Origin: Pseudomonas fulva 12-X
GTDB lineage: Bacteria; Pseudomonadota; Gammaproteobacteria; Pseudomonadales; Pseudomonadaceae
Assembly (NCBI RefSeq): GCF_000213805.1
Contig: NC_015556.1
Span: 1,364,001 to 1,428,000 of the forward strand
Direction of reading: 5' to 3'
DNA: 64,000 nucleotides
Numbering within the stretch: position 1 is the first letter of the stretch; every line of letters starts with the position of its first letter. Below the pieces are notes generated by a model. It worked only from the letters and a program-made list of their open reading frames with translations, was not told where the DNA came from and searched no databases. Below, in pieces: positions 9,067-18,127 of this stretch. Position numbers and translations under genes: made by a program.

Positions 9067-9537
9067 ATGCGAGTGCTTTTTATGTGCACGGCCAATAGTT
9101 GCCGGAGCATCCTTTCCGAGGCGATGTTCAACCACATCGCACCTCAGGGATTCGAGGCCGTGAGTGCCGGTAGTTTCCCCAGGGGGCAAGTGCTACCCCG
9201 CAGCCTGCAAACGCTACAAGAGGCAGCTATATCTACCGCGGGCTTGAGCAGCAAGGGGAACGATGCCTTCGAGGCGAACCCGCCGGATATCGTCATCACC
9301 GTGTGCGACAAGGCCGCGGGTGAAGCATGCCCGGTTTACTTCGGCCCGGCGCTCAAGGCGCATTGGGGGTTGGCAGATCCTTCCGACGTACAGGGTGACG
9401 ACGCCGATATTTCAGCCGCCTTCAAGGCGACGCTTGCGCAGATCGAACGGCGTTGCCGCGCTTTTCTGGCGCTGCCTTTTGCCGACTTGAGCCGCGATGA
9501 ACTCAAGCGCGAGCTGGATCGCATTGGCCGATTCTGA
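9067..9537 (+). CDS. arsC: Thioredoxin-coupled arsenate reductase ArsC
   Basis: 156 residues of the low-molecular-weight phosphatase-like arsenate reductase class. The catalytic CX5R loop is CTANSCR (Cys7, Arg13). The redox Cys pair needed for thioredoxin regeneration appears as Cys80 and Cys88 in [12 protein letters not shown]. It reduces As(V) to As(III) for export or further modification. It lies 57 bp after arsR, with GGCAGGAG ahead of the start, and 11 bp before arsH. Confidence 0.94.
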   Translation: MRVLFMCTANSCRSILSEAMFNHIAPQGFEAVSAGSFPRGQVLPRSLQTLQEAAISTAGLSSKGNDAFEANPPDIVITVCDKAAGEACPVYFGPALKAHWGLADPSDVQGDDADISAAFKATLAQIERRCRAFLALPFADLSRDELKRELDRIGRF

Positions 9538-9548
9538 GGACTCCTTGC

Positions 9549-10250
9549 ATGACCACTGAACTTCCCAACCTCGAACACAGCCTGATCGGCCAGTTCTCCT
9601 TCCAGATCGCACCCAGCGCTCACAAACCACGCATCCTGTTGCTGCACGGCTCCACCCGTGAGCGCAGCTTCAGCCGTCTGTTGGTCGAGGAAGCGGCGCG
9701 GCTGCTGCAACACTTTGGCGCCGAGACCCGTATCTTCGATCCATCGGGCCTGCCGCTGCCCGATGATGCACCGGTTGAGCACCCCAAGGTGCAGGAGCTG
9801 CGGGACCTGGTGATGTGGTCGGAAGGGCAGGTCTGGTGCTCGCCGGAGCGGCATGGCGCCATGTCCGCGGTATTCAAGGCGCAGATCGACTGGATTCCGC
9901 TGGCGTTGGGGGCGGTTCGACCCAGCCAGGGCAAGACGCTCGCCGTGATGCAGGTTTGTGGCGGGTCGCAGTCGTTCAACGTGGTCAACCAGCTGCGCGT
10001 ACTCGGGCGCTGGATGAGGATGTTCACCATCCCCAACCAGTCCTCGGTACCCAAGGCATTCACGGAGTTCGACGCTGAGGGGCGGATGAAGCCGTCTGCC
10101 TATTACGACCGGGTGGTCGATGTGATGGAGGAACTGATGAGGTTCACCCTGTTGCTGCGCGACCAGAAGGACTTTCTTGTAGATCGCTACTCCGAGCGCA
10201 AGGAAACCGCAGAACAACTTTCCGCCCGCGTTAATCAGCGTTCAATCTGA
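9549..10250 (+). CDS. arsH: Organoarsenical oxidase ArsH
   Basis: 233 residues, usual ArsH length. The flavodoxin-like NADPH-dependent FMN reductase signature is present: [25 protein letters not shown] near residues 35-60, and the [21 protein letters not shown] active-site region. ArsH proteins oxidise trivalent methyl- and phenyl-arsenicals to less toxic pentavalent forms. Operon position between arsC and arsN1 fits this role. Confidence 0.94.
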   Translation: MTTELPNLEHSLIGQFSFQIAPSAHKPRILLLHGSTRERSFSRLLVEEAARLLQHFGAETRIFDPSGLPLPDDAPVEHPKVQELRDLVMWSEGQVWCSPERHGAMSAVFKAQIDWIPLALGAVRPSQGKTLAVMQVCGGSQSFNVVNQLRVLGRWMRMFTIPNQSSVPKAFTEFDAEGRMKPSAYYDRVVDVMEELMRFTLLLRDQKDFLVDRYSERKETAEQLSARVNQRSI

Positions 10251-10261
10251 GGTGCCGTAGA

Positions 10262-10825
10262 GTGATTGACGTGAGACTGGCATCCGCGTCGGATGCCGAG
10301 GCAATCCAGGCCATCTATTCACCTGTGGTGCTGAACACCGCCATCTCGTTCGAAGAGATCCCTCCGTCACTGGAGGATATGCGTAGGCGGATTGTGGCGA
10401 CGCTTGAGACCTATCCCTACCTGGTCGCCGAGCAGACAGGCGCCGTGGTCGGCTATGCCTACGCCAGCCAGCACCGCGCCCGGGCAGCGTACCGCTGGGC
10501 CGTGGATGTGACGGTGTACATTGCAGAAGATGCTCGTCGCCAGGGCGTTGGGCGGCGTTTGTATGAAGTCCTGCTGCCGATGCTCCAAGCGATGGGCTAC
10601 CGCAGCGCCTATGCGGGTATTGCCCTGCCGAACGATGGCAGCATCGGGCTTCATGAGCGCCTCGGCTTCTGCCACATCGGCACCTTTCCGCGGGTTGGCT
10701 ACAAACATGGCGCCTGGCATGACGTGGGCTACTGGCTACTCGAGCAGGGCGAAACTTCAGCGCCTCCGAGCGAGCCAATTACTCTTGCTGCTTACCTTGC
10801 AGGCCGTGACGAAGGTTTTCGCTGA
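10262..10825 (+). CDS. arsN1: ArsN1-type N-acetyltransferase (arsinothricin/phosphinothricin)
   Basis: 187 residues beginning with GTG at 10262. The GNAT fold is clear, with the acetyl-CoA loop ARRQGVGRRLYEVLL near residues 95-110 and the pat/bar-type signature EDARRQGVG with YRSAYAGIALPNDGSIGLHERLGF. These enzymes acetylate the amino group of phosphinothricin-like amino acids; ArsN1 members within ars operons act on the arsenic antibiotic arsinothricin. The gene sits 11 bp after arsH and before arsB, so an arsenic-related substrate is more likely than phosphinothricin. Specificity is inferred from context. Confidence 0.85.
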   Translation: MIDVRLASASDAEAIQAIYSPVVLNTAISFEEIPPSLEDMRRRIVATLETYPYLVAEQTGAVVGYAYASQHRARAAYRWAVDVTVYIAEDARRQGVGRRLYEVLLPMLQAMGYRSAYAGIALPNDGSIGLHERLGFCHIGTFPRVGYKHGAWHDVGYWLLEQGETSAPPSEPITLAAYLAGRDEGFR

Positions 10826-10905
10826 AAACGGTCTAGTGCAATTGCAAACCTATGAATCCGGCGTAATTCCTTACGCCAACTGATGATTCCTGCCTGGAGA
10901 TCTCG

Positions 10906-12189
10906 ATGCTCGTTGCGGCTGCCGTATTCGTCTTCACACTGGTTCTGGTCATCTGGCAACCCAAAGGGCTCGGCGTGGGCTGGAGCGCGACGATTGGCGC
11001 GCTGCTGGCCCTGGGTGTCGGCGCGGTCTCGCTGCACGACATTCCCACGGTGTGGGCGGTGGTGTGGAACGCCACGGCGGCGTTCGTGGCGATCATCATC
11101 ATCAGCCTGCTGCTGGACGAGGCTGGGTTCTTCACCTGGTCGGCGCTGCATGTGGCGCGTTGGGCGGGTGGCAGCGGCCCGCGCCTGTTCGCTTTCGTAG
11201 TGCTGCTGGGCGCTGCCGTTTCCGCGGTGTTCGCCAATGATGGGGCGGCGCTGATTCTCACACCCATCGTCATGTCGCTGCTCGTCGCACTGCGTTTTTC
11301 CAGCGCGGCGACCTTGGCATTCGTCATGGCCGCGGGCTTCATCGCCGATACTGCCAGCCTGCCGCTGGTGGTATCGAATCTGGTCAACATCGTGTCCGCC
11401 GACTTCTTCAAGCTCGGCGTGGCCGATTATGCGGCGGTGATGCTGCCGGTGAACCTGGTCAGCGTATCGGCGACCCTGGCGGTGCTGTACCTGTATTTTC
11501 GCCGCAGCATTCCGGCTACCTATCAGGCAACGGAGCTGCAGGCGCCAAGCGAGGCGATTCGCGACCGCACCACCTTCATCTATGGCTGGTGGGTGCTGGC
11601 CTTCCTACTGATCGGCATTTTTGCGCTCGAGCCCATGGGCGTGCCGATCAGCGCTGTGGCGGCGCTGTGCGCAGTGGTGCTGCTTGCCGTCGCGTCAAAA
11701 GGGCATGTGATCTCGACGCGCCGGGTGATGCGCGAAGCGCCCTGGCAGATCGTGATCTTCTCCCTGGGCATGTACCTGGTGGTGTTCGGGCTGAGCAATG
11801 CCGGCCTGAGCCACTACCTGGCGACGCTGCTCGACCGGCTCGCCGAGCAGGGGTTGTGGGCGGCCGCCCTGGGTACGGGCTTTCTGGCGGCGCTGCTGTC
11901 TTCGGTGATGAACAATCTGCCCAGCGTGCTGATCGGCGCGCTGTCCATCGAGGCGAGCCAGAGCAGCGGCATCGTGCGCGAGGCGATGATCTACGCCAAC
12001 ATCATCGGCTGCGACCTCGGTCCCAAGATCACGCCCATCGGCAGCCTTGCCACGCTGTTGTGGCTGCATGTGCTGCAGCGCAAGGGCCTGCGCATCACCT
12101 GGGGTTACTACTTCAAGGTTGGCGCCTTGCTGACGGTGCCGGTGCTGCTGGTTACCCTGTCGGCGCTCGCGTTGCGCCTGAGTCTCTAG
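10906..12189 (+). CDS. arsB: Arsenite efflux permease ArsB
   Basis: 427 residues with roughly twelve hydrophobic spans. Conserved ArsB motifs are [21 protein letters not shown], the [17 protein letters not shown] segment and [23 protein letters not shown] near the C-terminus. It exports As(III)/Sb(III) using the proton gradient, or as the channel of an ArsA pump; no arsA is present. It ends the operon, 80 bp after arsN1 and 15 bp before a convergent gene. Confidence 0.95.
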   Translation: MLVAAAVFVFTLVLVIWQPKGLGVGWSATIGALLALGVGAVSLHDIPTVWAVVWNATAAFVAIIIISLLLDEAGFFTWSALHVARWAGGSGPRLFAFVVLLGAAVSAVFANDGAALILTPIVMSLLVALRFSSAATLAFVMAAGFIADTASLPLVVSNLVNIVSADFFKLGVADYAAVMLPVNLVSVSATLAVLYLYFRRSIPATYQATELQAPSEAIRDRTTFIYGWWVLAFLLIGIFALEPMGVPISAVAALCAVVLLAVASKGHVISTRRVMREAPWQIVIFSLGMYLVVFGLSNAGLSHYLATLLDRLAEQGLWAAALGTGFLAALLSSVMNNLPSVLIGALSIEASQSSGIVREAMIYANIIGCDLGPKITPIGSLATLLWLHVLQRKGLRITWGYYFKVGALLTVPVLLVTLSALALRLSL

Positions 12190-12204
12190 CAGCGTGCTCG
12201 GTGA

Positions 12205-14298
12205 TCAGATCACGGGCTGGGCGCTTGGCAGGAAGCGCTCGATGTCGATGGCGTCGATCTGGTCCGGCTGCAGGTGGCGTTCGGCGTAGCGCATCGGCAT
12301 TTCGCTGCGCAGGAACAGGGCGAACAGGTCGGCATCGATATGCCCCTTGTCGCGCAGCCGGGCGAGAATCTCGATGGATTCGGAGAGGGTCTTGGCCTGT
12401 TTGTAGGGTCGGTCGGCGGCGGTCAGCGCTTCGAAGATATCGGCAATGGCCATGATGCGCGCCGGGATCGACAGCTGGCTCTTGTCCAGCTTGCGCGGGT
12501 ATCCGGTACCGAGCAGGGTTTCGTGGTGGGTGCCGGCATATTCCGGTACGCGCTTGAGGTTCGAGGGCAGCGGCAGGTTTTCCAGCATGACGATGGTCTG
12601 GATGATGTGCTCGTTGATCTTGAAGCGTTCTTCGGCGGTCAGGGTGCCCTTGCTGATGCTCAGGTTGTAGAGCTCGCCGTGGTTGTAGAGGTGCTCCGGC
12701 ACGCTGATCTGGAAGCCGTACTTGGGGTCGAAGTCCTTGGTTTGCGGGCGCGGGAAGATGTGCTGCGGCTTGTCGGCCAGCAGCCGCTCGCGCGCCGGTA
12801 GCGGCTCGGCGGGCAGGGCGGCCATGTGCATCAATTCACCGTGGGACAAGCCGAGTCGATCATCGAAATGCCTGAGCCAGGTGCGCTCGGCGGCCTTTTG
12901 CAGGGTGCCGACGTGCTCAGGGTTCATCAGCTCGCTGCCGATGTTGCAGCCAGCGATAAAGGCGAATTCGTCCTGGAGCGCCTGGGCCGTCGCCTGGTAC
13001 TGCGCGTCGGCTTGTGCGCGGTCCTGGCCGTCGAGCAGTTGCTGCAGCCGCTCGAGCTGGGCATCGCGCAGGAGTACCTCGAAGCGCATGCGCACCTCGT
13101 GGATGCGGTTGTAGATGGTTTCCAGCTTGGTGGCCTTGTCGACCACATGCTCGGGCGTGGTGATCTTGCCGCAGTCGTGCAGCCAGGCGCCGATACGGAA
13201 TTCGCGCCATTCATCTGCCGTGGTGAAGCGGAAATTGGCCAGCGGCCCTTCGTTCACGTCACTGGCGGCCTCGGCGAGCATCATCGCCAACTCCGGCACC
13301 CGTTCGCAGTGGGCGCCGGTATACGGGCTCTTGGCATCGATGGCGCCGGCGAGAATTTCGATCATGCCGTCGATCAGCGCCCGCTGGGAGTCGATCAGGT
13401 TGTGGTTTTCCAGCGCCACGGCGGCCTGGGAGGCGAGGGCGCCGATAAAGGCCACCACCGGTGGCGAGAAGGCGATGACCTCGCCGGTCTCGACATCCAG
13501 GGCGTTCATGAACTGCAGCACGCCGATCACTTCGCCGCCGCGGGGCGCCAGGGGTACGGTGAGCATGGACACGGTGTGAAAGCCCGACTCGCTGTCGAAA
13601 CGGCGGGTGCCGCTCAGGTCGAAACGGCTTTCGCCGTAAACGTCGTCGATCACCACGGTTTCGTTGTGCAGCGCCGCGTAGGTGGACACGTGCCGCTCGT
13701 TGGGCAGGCCGGTGTGCGGGTCGTGCAGGGGAATCTCGACCGTCGGCAGCTCATCGTCCATCGAGCGCAGGGCGAAGCGCAATGTGCCGTGCTCGGTCTT
13801 CAGGTACATGGTCGCCGCCTGGGCGTTACAGGTGCGCTTGCCCTGCATGAGGATGTGGCGCAGCAGCGCGTCGCGGTCGCGCTCCGAAGACAGCAGCAGA
13901 CCGTTCTCCACCAGGCTGGCGAGCTTGAGCTGGGAAGCCTGCAGCGCCTGGGTTTGGCTTTGCAGCGCGTCCTTCATCTCGATGTGGTTGCGGTTGAGGG
14001 TTTCGATCTCGGCGAACAGCGAGGCCGGCGGCAGCTCGCCGGAGAAATCCATCTGGCGGATTTTTTGTGTGTCCTGCACCAAGAGATCGATGGTGCGATC
14101 TATGCTCTGCATACCGCCCAGCACCAGCGGCATGGTGCACAGCACGATGCCGACGGACAGGCCCAGCACCAGCAGCGAAGGAGCGCCCAACGTGAGGGCG
14201 AGCAGCGGCGCCAGTTGCAGGAGCAGGAACAGGCCGACCACCAGGCTTCTGCTTCTGAACCGCAGTCGGAATCGCTGCTTGATTTGCCCTGATGACAT
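12205..14298 (-). CDS. GAF and HD-GYP domain protein (putative c-di-GMP phosphodiesterase)
   Basis: 697 residues: two membrane segments at about 18-62, a short coiled region, a GAF domain at about 130-300, and a split HD-GYP domain. The HD is H374-D375 in AWLHDCGKI, preceded by GAHCERVPE. The GYP motif is HHETLLGTGYP (591-601), where the usual HHExxDGxGYP Asp is replaced by Leu. About 140 residues are inserted between the halves (roughly 404-545). HD-GYP domains hydrolyse cyclic-di-GMP; the altered motif leaves activity to be shown. Convergent with arsB, divergent from fecR. Confidence 0.88.
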   Translation of the reverse strand: MSSGQIKQRFRLRFRSRSLVVGLFLLLQLAPLLALTLGAPSLLVLGLSVGIVLCTMPLVLGGMQSIDRTIDLLVQDTQKIRQMDFSGELPPASLFAEIETLNRNHIEMKDALQSQTQALQASQLKLASLVENGLLLSSERDRDALLRHILMQGKRTCNAQAATMYLKTEHGTLRFALRSMDDELPTVEIPLHDPHTGLPNERHVSTYAALHNETVVIDDVYGESRFDLSGTRRFDSESGFHTVSMLTVPLAPRGGEVIGVLQFMNALDVETGEVIAFSPPVVAFIGALASQAAVALENHNLIDSQRALIDGMIEILAGAIDAKSPYTGAHCERVPELAMMLAEAASDVNEGPLANFRFTTADEWREFRIGAWLHDCGKITTPEHVVDKATKLETIYNRIHEVRMRFEVLLRDAQLERLQQLLDGQDRAQADAQYQATAQALQDEFAFIAGCNIGSELMNPEHVGTLQKAAERTWLRHFDDRLGLSHGELMHMAALPAEPLPARERLLADKPQHIFPRPQTKDFDPKYGFQISVPEHLYNHGELYNLSISKGTLTAEERFKINEHIIQTIVMLENLPLPSNLKRVPEYAGTHHETLLGTGYPRKLDKSQLSIPARIMAIADIFEALTAADRPYKQAKTLSESIEILARLRDKGHIDADLFALFLRSEMPMRYAERHLQPDQIDAIDIERFLPSAQPVI

Positions 14299-14421
14299 AC
14301 TGCAACCTGCGCTACGGTCCCATCGCGTATTTCACGTACCATCCGACCAGGCAACGGTGCTGCGGCTGGATGTGCAACGCTCAGTTCGACTCAGGGAATG
14401 AGATTAAAAAAGGAGAGTACT

Positions 14422-14868
14422 GTGTTTGCACCTTTCAGGATATGGCCACTTGCTGGCGTATTGCTAGCTACTTCGCTTTTCGCTGCGGAACCTGGCTCGT
14501 CGATCGGTTACGTGATGAAGGTACAGGGTGAGGCTAGCGTCACCCGCGACGGCGCGACGGTGCCTGCGACGATCGGCACGCCGCTTTACGTCGGCAGCAC
14601 GGTCAAGACCGGCCCGGCGGGCTCCATGGGCGTGACCCTGGAGGACAACACGGTGATGTCCTTCGGCCCCAACAGCGAGCTGACCCTGGACGAGTTCATC
14701 TTCGACCCGGCCCAGGACGATCTGAAACTGAGCGCCAAGATCACCCACGGCACGCTGGACTACATTTCCGGCACCATCGCCAAGCTCAAGCCCCAGGCCG
14801 TCGAGATCAACACCCCGACCGGTACCATCGGCGTGCGCGGTACGCACTTTCTCGTCAAGGTGGATTGA
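14422..14868 (+). CDS. FecR-domain secreted protein
   Basis: 148 residues from GTG 14422, chosen because AAAGGAG sits about 8 bp upstream; the ATG at 14398 would place this site inside the gene. An N-terminal signal peptide runs FRIWPLAGVLLATSLFAA. The remainder is a FecR-type beta domain: VGSTVKTGPAGSMGVTLEDNT, then INTPTGTIGVRGTHFLVKV. Unlike true FecR there is no cytoplasmic anti-sigma part, so a periplasmic structural or ligand role is likely. It is followed 6 bp later by an OmpA-type lipoprotein and probably works with the CHASE2 cyclase, a frequent genomic partner. Confidence 0.87.
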   Translation: MFAPFRIWPLAGVLLATSLFAAEPGSSIGYVMKVQGEASVTRDGATVPATIGTPLYVGSTVKTGPAGSMGVTLEDNTVMSFGPNSELTLDEFIFDPAQDDLKLSAKITHGTLDYISGTIAKLKPQAVEINTPTGTIGVRGTHFLVKVD

Positions 14869-14874
14869 GGACGC

Positions 14875-15471
14875 ATGTTTGCCAATCCGTTGCGCCTGAT
14901 CGGTCTGTTGCTCTGCGCGCTGCTGGCCAGCGGCTGCGCATCCAAATCTTATGTGGTGCTGGTGGAAAGCCCGGACGGCAGTACCGGCGCCATCGAGGTC
15001 AAGACCAGCAAGGGCATGACCCGCGTCGACCAGAAGGGCTACGCGGTCAACCTCGACGGCAGCAGTGCCGCGCCGTTCCAGGTCGAGCAGCCCCGGTTCG
15101 AGAAGGATTTCTCCGCGGCCCGGGCCGCCCAGCCGGCACTGCCGAAAAGTTACCTGCTGTATTTCAGAACCGGTGGCGCCAAGCTGACCGCGAAATCCCA
15201 GGCGGAAATTCCCGAGATCCTGCAGACCGTGCGTGACCGCGGGCCGTCTGCGGTGTCGGTGATCGGCCATACCGACACCGTCGGCAGCAAGATCGATAAC
15301 GAGGATCTTGGCCTGCTACGCGCCCGGGCCATCGCCCGCCAGCTGCAGGAAAATGGCCTGCAGGCGATTGAGCTGGTGGTGACCTCCCACGGCGAAGGCA
15401 ACCTGCTGGTGAAAACTCCGGACAACACGCCGGAGCCTGCCAACCGCCGGGTGGAAATCACCATTCGCTAA
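14875..15471 (+). CDS. OmpA-family outer-membrane lipoprotein
   Basis: 198 residues. The N-terminus is a lipoprotein signal peptide with lipobox LASGCAS, putting the modified Cys near residue 21. The C-terminal half is an OmpA-like peptidoglycan-binding domain: LYFRTGGAKLTAKSQAEI, GHTDTVGSKIDNEDLGLLRARAI and the final PANRRVEITIR. It should tether the outer membrane to the cell wall. It forms a two-gene unit with fecR. The last base of its stop codon is also the first base of a repeat element. Confidence 0.92.
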   Translation: MFANPLRLIGLLLCALLASGCASKSYVVLVESPDGSTGAIEVKTSKGMTRVDQKGYAVNLDGSSAAPFQVEQPRFEKDFSAARAAQPALPKSYLLYFRTGGAKLTAKSQAEIPEILQTVRDRGPSAVSVIGHTDTVGSKIDNEDLGLLRARAIARQLQENGLQAIELVVTSHGEGNLLVKTPDNTPEPANRRVEITIR

Positions 15472-15656
15472 GAGCCTGTTCAAAGTCTAGCGAGCTAGAG
15501 CAATGCAAGGCCTAGGCGGCCCCGCAAACACAGGCGAGGACCGGTCGGAGTAGCGCTCGACTTTACGAGCTGTAAATGAGCAGTCCGACTGGGCTGGCAA
15601 TCCAGCCTGTTTTTAACGCAGCAGTGCCGACGCGCAGCAGACTTTGAACAGGTTCT
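15471..15656. repeat. MITE-like repeat, copy 1 (186 bp)
   Basis: Non-coding element with terminal inverted repeats: left end AGAGCCTGTTCAAAGTCT, right end the complement of AGAACCTGTTCAAAGTCT, 17 of 18 matching. A second, shorter copy in opposite orientation lies at 63763-63904. Shared internal blocks include GAGCTAGAGCAATGCAAG, GCTGTAAATGAGCA and CTGTTTTTAACGCAGCAGTG. It fills the gap between the stop codons of the OmpA lipoprotein and the cyclase. No transposase is present. Confidence 0.85.
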
Positions 15657-15666
15657 AAGGCCGGCT

Positions 15667-17787
15667 TTACTTGCTGGCCATCACCAACCGGTTGCCATGC
15701 TCGCCACTGCGCAGGCGCTGCAGGTGATAGGCCACCAGCCCATCTTTGGGGCGCTGCGCGGCGAGCGCCTCGAACGCCGCCAGTGCCTCGGGCGCGCCGT
15801 TTGCCAGCAGGTGATAGGCCGCTTCGTAGGCCTCATCACAGTTGTTCATCGGCATGGTCATCGCCTCCAGCGGCTCGAACACCGCGACTGCCTCGGCCTT
15901 GCCCTTGAGCACCACCTCGCCGACCGGGCGCATCGGTACCTCGGGGCAGTGCTCGCGGATGGCGGCGGACACGCAGAGCAGGGTGCCGACCTGCCCGTTC
16001 AGGCTCTCCAGGCGTGAGGTGGTGTTTACCGGATCGCCGAGGGCGCGGTAGTCGAAGATCACCGAGCCGCCGAAGTTGCCCACCACCACCTCACCGCTGT
16101 GCACGGCGATGCGCGTGTGGCCGAAGGCGATGCCGCGCTCGCTCAGCGCCGCGACGTAAGACTGGGCGAAGCGGTTGATTTCCAGGGCGCAGGCCAGGGC
16201 GCGCTGCTGGTGATCAGCCTGGGGAATCGGCGCCGAAAACATGATTGCCACCGCGTCGCCGACGATCCGATCCAGGGTGCCCTCGTGGCGAAAGGCGATG
16301 CCGATCACCTGCTCCAGATAGTCGTTGAGCAGGCTGACCGCCGCCTCCGGTTCCTGGCGCTCCATCATCGCGGTGAAGCCGGTGATATCGGTGAACACGA
16401 AGCTGCAGCTTTGCCGCTGGCCGCCGAGCGCCAGTTGCTCCGGGTGGGCGACCAGGTGATTGACCAGGTTGGGCGATACGTAGCGCGAGAAGGCTTCCTG
16501 AATCCAGCGTTGTTCACGCTCGGCGGCCATGTGGCGCACGATGCTGGCGGCGCCGTAGACCAGCAGCAGACCCAGCGACGGGGTGAACAGGTCGAGCAGC
16601 ACGCGGTGCGCGACGAAGCCGTACCAGGCCGCTGCGTTCAGCGCGGCGACCAGCGCCAGCATCAGTAGCGCCGACAGCAGCGCCGGCGCGTACAGCCCCA
16701 GCAGGCCCAGCGCCAGGCCGCCCAGCAGCAGGGCCAGGCCTTCCACCGCCGTGGCCCAGCCGGGGCGCAGCAGCAGGGTGTCGGTCAGCACTTGCTCCAG
16801 GGCCTGGGCGTGCACCTCGACGCCGGGAATGATCCCGCCTAGCGGGCTGAAACGCAGATCCTGCAGGCCCTGGGCGGACGTGCCGACCAGGACGATGCTG
16901 CCGGCAACCGGCGGCGCCGAGCCATCCAGCACCTGCCAGGCGGGAATACTGCGACTCGCCTGGGGCCGGGTGAAATACACCCACAGCTCGCCGCTGGCCG
17001 CGGTGGGAATCTGTAGCCGGCCGATATCCACACGCTGCACACCCGAGTCGCTGCTGATCAACCGATAGCGCCCGGTGCGCTGCGCTACCCGCAAAGCCTC
17101 GGCCACCAGCGAGGGGCGCAATTCGCCGCCCAGCGACACGAACAGCGGCACCCGGCGTACCACGCCGTCGGCGTCGGGCCGGAAGGTCATAGCGCCAAGC
17201 CCGCGGGCGGCCTGTTCCAGCTGCGGCAGCGGCCGCGCTGCGCCCTGGAAACCGGGCACGAAAGTCAGTGGCGAGGGGCCTTGCTGCACCAGGCCGAAGC
17301 GACTCATTGGTGGCCCGCCATCGTGCAGGCTTTGCTCGGCAGCGAAACCGAGCACCACATTGCTGCGTTTGAGTACCTCGGCGAACTGTTCGTCATGGGC
17401 CGGCAGCGCCGCCATTTGCGTCGCCAGCGCCGGCGGTAGCAGGTTGCCGCGAAGGAGCTGCTCGGGCGAGGTACGGTCGGGCTCGGCGAACAGCACGTCG
17501 AACACTACCGCCGCCGCGCCAGCCTTCTCTAGGCGCTCAACCATCTCTGCCACCTGGGTGCGCGGCCAGGGCCACTGGCCAATGCGCGCGAGGCTCTGTT
17601 CATCCAGGTCGACGACGCGCACCGGCGTGTCCTGATACGGCCGCGGCTGCCAGCGTTGATACTGATCGAACACCGCGTTACGAGCCTTCTGCACCGGCAC
17701 CGGGTCGAGCAGAAACACCACGCAAAGGCCCAGCAGCGTGGCCAGGCAGAAGGCGCCGCCGGAGGAAAGCAGGCGAGATTTAGCCAA
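15667..17787 (-). CDS. CHASE2-domain class III nucleotide cyclase
   Basis: 706 residues: N-terminal membrane anchor (10-30), an extracytoplasmic CHASE2 domain (about 35-335), three closely spaced membrane spans (345-415), then a class III cyclase domain (460-645). Metal-binding aspartates are Asp467 in FTDITGF and Asp511 in IVGDAV, and transition-state residues Asn588 and Arg592 are present. The two positions that select the purine, normally Lys and Thr/Asp in adenylyl cyclases, are Arg507 and Arg581, so cAMP as product is not assured. It faces the fecR-ompA pair across the repeat. FecR proteins are frequent neighbours of CHASE2 cyclases. Confidence 0.9.
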   Translation of the reverse strand: MAKSRLLSSGGAFCLATLLGLCVVFLLDPVPVQKARNAVFDQYQRWQPRPYQDTPVRVVDLDEQSLARIGQWPWPRTQVAEMVERLEKAGAAAVVFDVLFAEPDRTSPEQLLRGNLLPPALATQMAALPAHDEQFAEVLKRSNVVLGFAAEQSLHDGGPPMSRFGLVQQGPSPLTFVPGFQGAARPLPQLEQAARGLGAMTFRPDADGVVRRVPLFVSLGGELRPSLVAEALRVAQRTGRYRLISSDSGVQRVDIGRLQIPTAASGELWVYFTRPQASRSIPAWQVLDGSAPPVAGSIVLVGTSAQGLQDLRFSPLGGIIPGVEVHAQALEQVLTDTLLLRPGWATAVEGLALLLGGLALGLLGLYAPALLSALLMLALVAALNAAAWYGFVAHRVLLDLFTPSLGLLLVYGAASIVRHMAAEREQRWIQEAFSRYVSPNLVNHLVAHPEQLALGGQRQSCSFVFTDITGFTAMMERQEPEAAVSLLNDYLEQVIGIAFRHEGTLDRIVGDAVAIMFSAPIPQADHQQRALACALEINRFAQSYVAALSERGIAFGHTRIAVHSGEVVVGNFGGSVIFDYRALGDPVNTTSRLESLNGQVGTLLCVSAAIREHCPEVPMRPVGEVVLKGKAEAVAVFEPLEAMTMPMNNCDEAYEAAYHLLANGAPEALAAFEALAAQRPKDGLVAYHLQRLRSGEHGNRLVMASK

Positions 17788-18077
17788 GTACCAGGGCTCC
17801 GGGCTGGATAGAGAGCTGCAGCTGGGTCATGAAAAAGGTACCTGAGATGCTGGGCAGGTTGGGCGGGCACACGTTGACGTGGCTTGGCGCTGAGCCTTTT
17901 CTGGCGAGCGAGTTGGTCAAGGCTGTGTGAATGGCCTGATCGCGACTTTGCCACATAAAGCCCTTGGATGCTCGGCAGGGCGAACCCTTCGCGAAATCAG
18001 TCAGGGCGTTTTGCTTCGGTTTGAGGTGTCAGGTCTTTGGAGCCCTATGGGCTAAAGGAGGTGAGTGGATTAATTTG

Positions 18078-18103
18078 AAAATACATTAGTGCTAATGTAT
18101 TTT
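18078..18103. promoter_or_regulatory. 26-bp palindrome, likely MarR operator
   Basis: Twelve-base perfect arms, AAAATACATTAG and its complement, flank a two-base TG spacer, 25 bp before the MarR start at 18128. MarR dimers bind dyads of this size and AT-rich character over their own promoters. This is the clearest structure in the 340-bp gap between the cyclase and the MarR gene, which holds no other gene. Confidence 0.8.
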
Positions 18104-18127
18104 TCAGTTCTACCTGTGGAGCCCCCG

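Noticed and set aside
12826..14292. 488-codon open frame antisense to the HD-GYP gene
   Set aside because: No recognisable motif and composition typical of the complement of a high-GC gene.
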